Origin: Rutidosis leptorrhynchoides
Taxonomy: Eukaryota > Streptophyta > Magnoliopsida > Asterales > Asteraceae
DNA length: 64,000 nucleotides
Direction of reading: 5' to 3'
Assembly (NCBI RefSeq): GCF_046630445.1
Contig: NC_092340.1
Span: forward strand, 24,976,001-25,040,000
The translations under genes and the position numbers were made by a program. The notes under the pieces are model-generated. The model was not told the DNA's origin. It saw only the letters and a list, made by a program, of their open reading frames with translations, and did no database searches. Positions 58,112 to 64,000 of this stretch are shown here, piece after piece; position 1 is the stretch's first letter, and each line of letters begins with the position of its first letter.

Positions 58112-58726
58112 TTATTCCGACTCGCTTGTTTCTTCTTCTTCGGTTTTGGTTCGTTTTGCCAAGTTTCTAGGGATATATGATGTTCCCCTAATACGAGCCG
58201 TCGTTTTCCACATTGGTTTAGAAAAACCTGGTGGTTTAGAGGTTCCCGGGTCATTGTTACAACTTAAGGACTTCGGGGGTTGACGATACATATAAAGTTC
58301 ATCGGGGTTGGAATTAGATTTCTCTATTTTTATGCCCTTTCCCTTATTATTTTCTTTTGCCTTTTTAAATTCAGTTGGGGAAATTTCTATAACATCATCG
58401 GAATTCTCGTCGGAATCCGATTCATCGGAGAATTGGTAATCCTCCCAATATTTTGCTTCCTTGGCGGAAACACCATTGACAATAATTAACCTTGGTCGGT
58501 TGGTTGAGGATTTTCTTTCACTTAACCGTTTTATTATTTCCCCCACCGGTTCTATTTCTTCACCCGGTTCCGATTCTTCTTCCGATTCCGATTCTTCTTC
58601 CGGTTCCGACTCTTCTTCCGGTTCTTCTTCGGGAACTTGTGAATCAGTCCACGAATCATTCCAATTTACATTTGACTCTTCATTATTATTAGGTGAGTCA
58701 ATGGGACTTGTTCTAGAGGTAGACAT
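58112..58726 (-). CDS. Leader ORF of element D: acidic protein
   Basis: Intact 204-residue frame, the first ORF after the primer site. It starts MSTSRTSPIDSPNNNEESNV. Residues about 32-60 are runs of E, S and P (EEESEPEEES-type repeats, encoded by an imperfect 18-24-base repeat). A middle Asp/Ser-rich block, SDESDSDENSDDVIEIS, follows. A basic end (KTTARIRGTSYIPRNLAKRT) looks like a nuclear signal. No known domain. By position it corresponds to the leader ORFs of elements A and C, which are also acidic, but sequence likeness is limited. Confidence 0.6.
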   Translation of the reverse strand: MSTSRTSPIDSPNNNEESNVNWNDSWTDSQVPEEEPEEESEPEEESESEEESEPGEEIEPVGEIIKRLSERKSSTNRPRLIIVNGVSAKEAKYWEDYQFSDESDSDENSDDVIEISPTEFKKAKENNKGKGIKIEKSNSNPDELYMYRQPPKSLSCNNDPGTSKPPGFSKPMWKTTARIRGTSYIPRNLAKRTKTEEEETSESE

Positions 58727-58837
58727 CTATCACATAATATCAAACGCGTTAAGAGATTAATATATCACATAATATTTACATGTTAAAAATATATAGTTTC
58801 CAACAAAATTTGTTAAGCAATCATTTTTCAAGTAAAC

Positions 58838-58933
58838 ACGGTCGAAGTCCAGACTCACTAATGCATCCTAAAAAACTTGATAAGACACACTAATGTAAAA
58901 TTCTGGTTCTCTAAGACCAACGCTCTGATACCA
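58838..58933 (-). promoter_or_regulatory. Primer-binding site and conserved leader of element D
   Basis: GCTCTGATACCA at 58922-58933 (minus-strand TGGTATCAGAGC), two bases from the LTR. The neighbouring ACGGTCGAAGTCCAGACTCA and ACACACTAATG are shared with element A. Confidence 0.85.
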
Positions 58934-58935
58934 AC

Positions 58936-61900
58936 TGAAATGTCCCGTTCTTATTGATTAAAAACGTTCCATATTAATTGATTTCGTTGCAAGGTTTTGA
59001 CCTCTATATGAGACGTTTTTCAAAGACTGCATTCATTTTAAAACAAACCATAACCTTTATTTCATCAATAAAGGTTTAAAAAGCTTTACGTAGATTATTA
59101 AATAATGATAATCTAAAATAACCTGTTTACACACGACCATTACATAATGGTTTACAATACAAATATGTTACAATAAAATAAGTTTCTTGAATGCAGTTTT
59201 TACATAATATCATACAAGCATGGACTCCAAATCTCGTCCTTATTTAAGTATGCGACAGCGGAAGCTCTTAATAATCACCTGAGAATAAACATGCTTAAAA
59301 CGTCAACAAAAATGTTGGTGAGTTATAGGTTTAACCTATATATATCAAATCATAATAATAGACCACAAGATTTCATATTTCAATACACATCCCATACATA
59401 TAGATAAAAATCATTCATATGGTGAACACCTGGTAACCAACATTAACAAGATGCATATATAAGAATATCCCCATCATTCCGGGACACCCTTCGGATATGA
59501 TATAAATTTCGAAGTACTAAAGCATCCGGTACTTTGGACAGGGTTTGTTAGGCCCAATAGATCTATCTTTAGGATTCGTGTCAATTAGGGTGTCTGTTCC
59601 CTAATTCTTAGATTACCAGACTTTAATAAAAAGGGGCATATTCGATTTCGATAATTCAACCATAGAATGTAGTTTCACGTACTTGTGTCTATTTTGTAAA
59701 TCATTTATAAAACCTGCATGTATTCTCATCCCAAAAATATTAGATTTTAAAAGTGGGACTATAACTCACTTTCACAGATTTTTACTTCGTCGGGAAGTAA
59801 GACTTGGTCACTGGTTGATTCACGAACCTATAACAATATATACATATATATCAAAGTATGTTCAAAATATATTTACAACACTTTTAATATATTTTGATGT
59901 TTTAAGTTTATTAAGTCAGCTGTCCTCGTTAGTAACCTATAACTAGTTGTCCACAGTTAGATGTACAGAAATAAATCGATAAATATTATCTTGAATCAAT
60001 CCACGACCCAGTGTATACGTATCTCAGTATTGATCACAACTCAAACTATATATATTTTGGAATCAACCTCAACCCTGTATAGCTAACTCCAACATTCACA
60101 TATAGAGTGTCTATGGTTGTTCCGAAATATATATAGATGTGTCGACATGATAGGTCGAAACATTGTATACGTGTCTATGGTATCTCAAGATTACATAATA
60201 TACAATACAAGTTGATTAAGTTATGGTTGGAATAGATTTGTTACCAATTTTCACGTAGCTAAAATGAGAAAAATTATCCAATCTTGTTTTACCCATAACT
60301 TCTTCATTTTAAATCCGTTTTGAGTGAATCAAATTGCTATGGTTTCATATTGAACTCTATTTTATGAATCTAAACAGAAAAAGTATAGGTTTATAGTCGG
60401 AAAAATAAGTTACAGGTCGTTTTTGTAAAGGTAGTCATTTCAGTCGAAAGAACGACGTCTAGATGACCATTTTAGAAAACATACTTCCACTTTGAGTTTA
60501 ACCATAATTTTTGGATATAGTTTCGTGTTCATAATAAAAATCATTTTCTCAGAATAACAACTTTTAAATCAAAGTTTATCATAGTTTTTAATTAACTAAC
60601 CCAAAACAGCCCGCGGTGTTACTACGACGGCGTAAATCCGGTTTTACGGCGTTTTTCGTATTTCCAGGTTTTAAATCATTAAGTTAGCATATCAAATAGA
60701 TATAGAACATGTGTTTAGTTGATTTTAAAAGTCAAGTTAGAAGGATTAACTTTTGTTTGCGAACAAGTTTAGAATTAACTAAACTATGTTCTAGTGATTA
60801 CAAGTTTAAACCTTCGAATAAGATAGCTTTATATGTATGAATCGAATGATGTTATGAACATCATTACTACCTTAAGTTCCTTGGATAAACCTACTGGAAA
60901 AGAGAAAAATGGTTCTAGCTTCAACGGATCCTTGGATGGCTCGAAGTTCTTGAAGCAGAATCATGACACGAAAACAAGTTCAAGTAAGATCATCACTTGA
61001 AATAAGATTGTTATAGTTATAGAAATTGAACCAAAGTTTGAATATGATTATTACCTTGTATTAGAATGATAACCTACTGTAAGAAACAAAGATTTCTTGA
61101 GGTTGGATGATCACCTTATAAGATTGGAAGTGAGCTAGCAAACTTGAAAGTATTCTTGATTTTATGTAACTAGAACTTGTAGAATATATGAAGAACACTT
61201 AGAACTTGAAGATAGAACTTGAGAGAGATCAATTAGATGAAGAAAATTGAAGAATGAAAGTGTTTGTAGGTGTTTTTGGTCGTTGGTGTATGGATTAGAT
61301 ATAAAGGATATGTAATTTTGTTTTCATGTAAATAAGTCATGAATGATTACTCATATTTTTGTAATTTTATGAGATATTTCATGCTAGTTGCCAAATGATG
61401 GTTCCCACATGTGTTAGGTGACTCACATGGGCTGCTAAGAGCTGATCATTGGAGTGTATATACCAATAGTACATACATCTAAAAGCTGTGTATTGTACGA
61501 GTACGAATACGGGTGCATACGCGTAGAATTGTTGATGAAACTGAACGAGGATGTAATTGTAAGCATTTTTGTTAAGTAGAAGTATTTTGATAAGTGTATT
61601 GAAGTCTTTCAAAAGTGTATAAATACATATTAAAACACTACATGTATATACATTTTAACTGAGTCGTTAAGTCATCGTTAGTAGTTACATGTAAGTGTTG
61701 TTTTGAAACCTTTAGGTTAACGATCTTGTTAAATGTTGTTAACCCAATGTTTATAATATCAAATGAGATTTTAAATTATTATATTATCATGATATTATCA
61801 TGTATGAATATCTCTTGATATGATATATATACATTAAATGTCTTTACAACGATAATCGTTACATATATGTCTCGTTTAAAAATCATTAAGTTCGTAGTCT

Positions 61901-62188
61901 TGTTTTTACATATGTAGTTCATTGTTAATATACTTAATGATATGTTTACTTATCATAGTATCATGTTAACTATATATATATATCCATATATATGTCATCA
62001 TATAGTTTTTACAAGTTTTAACGTTCGTGAATCACCGGTCAACTTGGGTGGTCAATTGTCTATATGAAACATATTTCAATTAATCAAGTCTTAACAAGTT
62101 TGATTGCTTAACATGTTGGAAACATTTAATCATGTAAATATCAATCTTAATTAATATATATAAACATGGAAAAGTTCGGGTCACTACA
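58936..62188 (-). repeat. Element D right LTR (5' LTR in element sense)
   Basis: Copy of 39622-42872 at very high identity; ends GGGTCACTACA, followed by CCTGG. Confidence 0.93.
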
Positions 62189-62780
62189 CCTGGGCTATTG
62201 GAAAGTTGATTTTCAGTTAGTTCGGTTCGAGTAGATGATTTTACGTTTAGGCCTCGTCTTAATCCGAGTTACGGTTTAGGATTTATGGCCCTCCGAGAGT
62301 CACTACACCCTATTAACGTTGTGCTGAAATTTATGACCTACTCGCACTTAAACCGTCTCCACGGTCAAACAAGGATGAGTTAGGTTCTGAAAATTGGTCA
62401 GCTGTTAGGGAACTCATATACGGAGCCATAGCCACTGACTATGCATCTTTTCGATTTACGTAGAGGTCGCAGTAGCTGACTGAAGTCAGCCTATTGTTTC
62501 GATCTCTATTCTTGTCGAACTTACTTAGCTTTTATGATGATGAATGATGATGATGATGACACTTAAACTTATTTTATGCACTATTAGAACTTATAAGGAC
62601 AACCTACTGACCTAATAACCTTTGATTTAGGTTGACGACCTTTCGGACCGACTTACTACTTGCGTACTTTCATTACCGAATTTACCGCTTTTATCACTGT
62701 GAGTAATAGCATCCCTTTTTACTTTAACTATTTTGAGACTGAGAATACATGCGCTTTTTACGTTTTACATACTAGGCACG
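62189..62780 (+). repeat. Element C right LTR, second segment
   Basis: Begins with the second CCTGG and matches 30890-31485 of the left LTR (CCCTCCGAGAGTCACTACAC, CGTTTTACATACTAGGCACG). It stops abruptly at 62780 where element F starts; the remaining about 725 bases are not in the window. Confidence 0.9.
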
Positions 62781-63780
62781 TGATGTGTAATTTCGTACTC
62801 TAAATTATTAGCTAAATACCTATCGATTATCACACAATACAGGCAACTATAACCAGTTCGTGTAGTAATTAAACAAGTATTTGACCAATTCATTCCACAG
62901 AGAGCAGGTAATTGAAAACTTGAACTATTAATTATTCTAAGATTTAAAAGGGGGGTTTTGTTGTAAAACTGATTAAACGCGAAAGTAAATTAAACTTAAT
63001 TCAATAAGATGCAAAGGTATCCACTTAGCTATAATTCCCTAGGCTAGGATTGCTCGTTTAAACTCGTTAAGTAAACAATTATAATGATGTGACACTGTAT
63101 TTATCTGTCGATTCCTACAGTTTAAGACTAATAACCTAAGTATAACTGTCGTTAACCTAGAGTTACTAACCAATTCACAATGAAATTACTCAAGATTATA
63201 ATCTAACTTAGGTTGGTTTGGTGTCCCTTACAACCTCACAAATATTGCAACTAATTTCAAGTTCAACCACTATACGATTAATTTTATTATCGGTGTCCCT
63301 CATAAAATCTCACGTATTCCTAAATTATTCACGTTCAATAATCTAGTAAAAGCTATTAATCAATTTAACTGTCGTTAGTTAATCAATAACTTTCGTGATT
63401 TAACAATCAATAAGCTTTAATAACAGTGGATCTTAGCTAGACATTAACCTTGTGTAATTTTAATTAATTGTTATTAACCAAAAGATCGCAATCCATCACC
63501 TAGGTTCATGCATCTAAGTGAATACTAAATATTTAGCTACTCATGGTAAAGCAAAGAACAAGTAAATAATAAGAACAATTAAACATAATCATTGAATTGA
63601 ATGAAGAACAAATTAATAACAGTAATAGAAGTTAATACAAAGATTAAACTGACCAAGAATGATATTGTAGCTTAAACCCTTGTAAAACAATGAAGAAAGA
63701 CAAAGAAATTCCTAACTAATGTTGCTGTGGAAGAAAATTCGTAAATAAAACTGGATACCCTAAATTGGGGTAAAATCGTC

Positions 63781-63788
63781 TATTTATA
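63781..63788 (-). promoter_or_regulatory. Candidate TATA box of element F LTR
   Basis: Minus-strand TATAAATA, 32 bases downstream (in element sense) of the CpG-rich motif cluster at 63820-63873. Confidence 0.5.
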
Positions 63789-63819
63789 GAATCTGAAAAA
63801 CAGCTGAAACCGACTCAGA

Positions 63820-63873
63820 TCGCGTTCCGCGACACACCATCGCGATCCGCGACCACCTCATCGCATTCCGCGA
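63820..63873. repeat. Three copies of a CpG-rich near-palindrome, TCGCGWTCCGCGA type
   Basis: TCGCGTTCCGCGA at 63820, TCGCGATCCGCGA at 63840 and TCGCATTCCGCGA at 63861, spaced 20-21 bases. Partial copies (ACGCGAC, ACGCGATA) follow to about 63985. Confidence 0.88.
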
Positions 63874-64000
63874 TAACCAGGACGCGACAAAGGTTGTTTA
63901 AACGCGATAGATTGGTTAGAACACCCTTTTTTCATGTCGTGTTCTGATGCACTTTGTCACGTATCACGATGACCAAAACGCGATAAACATCATCCTGAAG

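Larger units (their letters stand above)
39622..62188 (-). mobile_element. Element D: Tekay-like element with F-box cassette, TSD CCTGG
   Basis: LTRs 39622-42872 and 58936-62188 differ at only about 20 sites by eye over 3.25 kb. CCTGG is duplicated at 39617-39621 and 62189-62193. On the minus strand the order is LTR, iMet primer site, acidic leader ORF, F-box ORF, gag, protease, RT, RNase H, integrase, chromodomain-like end, polypurine region, LTR. Integrase is split by element E. A few stops and frameshifts disable it, though it is young. Confidence 0.93.
29440..62780 (+). mobile_element. Element C: Tekay-like chromovirus, interrupted by D and F
   Basis: Left LTR 29440-32210, interior 32211-38165, right LTR 38166-39621 continuing at 62194 after the insertion of D. 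The right LTR stops at 62780, where element F begins. Both LTRs start TGTAACGACCCGACTTTTTC. The interior has an iMet primer site, a Pro-rich leader ORF, gag, protease, RT, RNase H, integrase and a chromodomain-like end. Several stop codons make it non-functional. The left flank is TTTGG; the right flank is not in the window. Confidence 0.9.
62781..64000 (-). mobile_element. Element F: Athila-like 3' LTR edge, runs off the window
   Basis: It begins TGATGTGTAATTTCG exactly where C is broken. Read on the minus strand it ends ACACATCA. Just upstream in that sense are CTCTGTGGAATGAATTGG and a CCCCCCTTTTA tract, matching the order and style of the B and E LTR ends (CTCCCTGTGGAACGAACCGG; ACCCCCCTTTTA). 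Its orientation is therefore minus and 62781 is the outer end of its 3' LTR. GCACG (62776-62780) is the expected target duplication, not testable here. Confidence 0.7.

Overview
This is a 64 kb stretch of an AT-rich higher-plant nuclear genome, made almost entirely of LTR retrotransposons. I see no convincing free-standing host gene, rRNA, CRISPR or bacterial feature. The element types (Ty3/gypsy chromoviruses of Tekay/Del type with LTRs starting TGTAACRNCCCG, and Athila-type elements primed by tRNA-Asp) fit a eudicot. The LTR style looks Asteraceae-like to me, but that is recollection and not proof.

Layout. (1) 1-4501: the 3' part of an old plus-strand Tekay-like element (decayed pol plus a 2.5 kb 3' LTR), followed by a 133-bp tandem repeat. 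(2) 4502-9008: AT-rich intergenic DNA with microsatellites, a SINE with a 17-bp target duplication, a possible hAT end and a minisatellite-like array. (3) 9009-20507: element A, a complete minus-strand non-autonomous LTR element (3.8 kb LTRs, TSD AAGTT) with a 4 kb interior lacking pol. Its interior holds a decayed leader ORF and an intact small antisense membrane-peptide ORF. (4) 20508-21742: a copia-like PBS/LTR relic and unassigned DNA. (5) 21743 onward: a nest of insertions. Athila-like element B (21743-29439, plus) is interrupted by Tekay-like element C (starts 29440, plus). C's right LTR is interrupted by Tekay-like element D (39622-62188, minus, TSD CCTGG). D's integrase is interrupted by Athila-like gag-protease element E (43618-53094, plus, TSD ATCCC). 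C's right LTR is broken again at 62781 by element F, an Athila-like LTR on the minus strand that runs off the window.

How the parts relate. LTR-LTR divergence judged by eye falls from C to D to E, matching the nesting order. B and E have very similar Gag and LTR ends, so a B-like autonomous element could supply enzymes to the gag-protease-only E. A and D share long stretches of LTR and primer-site leader, so A looks like a passenger of the D lineage. The Tekay-like elements A, C and D each carry an extra ORF between the primer-binding site and gag. In D there are two: an acidic protein and a decayed but recognisable F-box protein of the At1g67623/At2g35280 type.

The observations I would follow first are the F-box cassette inside D, a run of hairpins with matching stem changes just downstream of the C promoter, CpG-rich near-palindromes in three unrelated LTR families (two of them just upstream of the TATA box), and the antisense two-TM mini-ORF in A.
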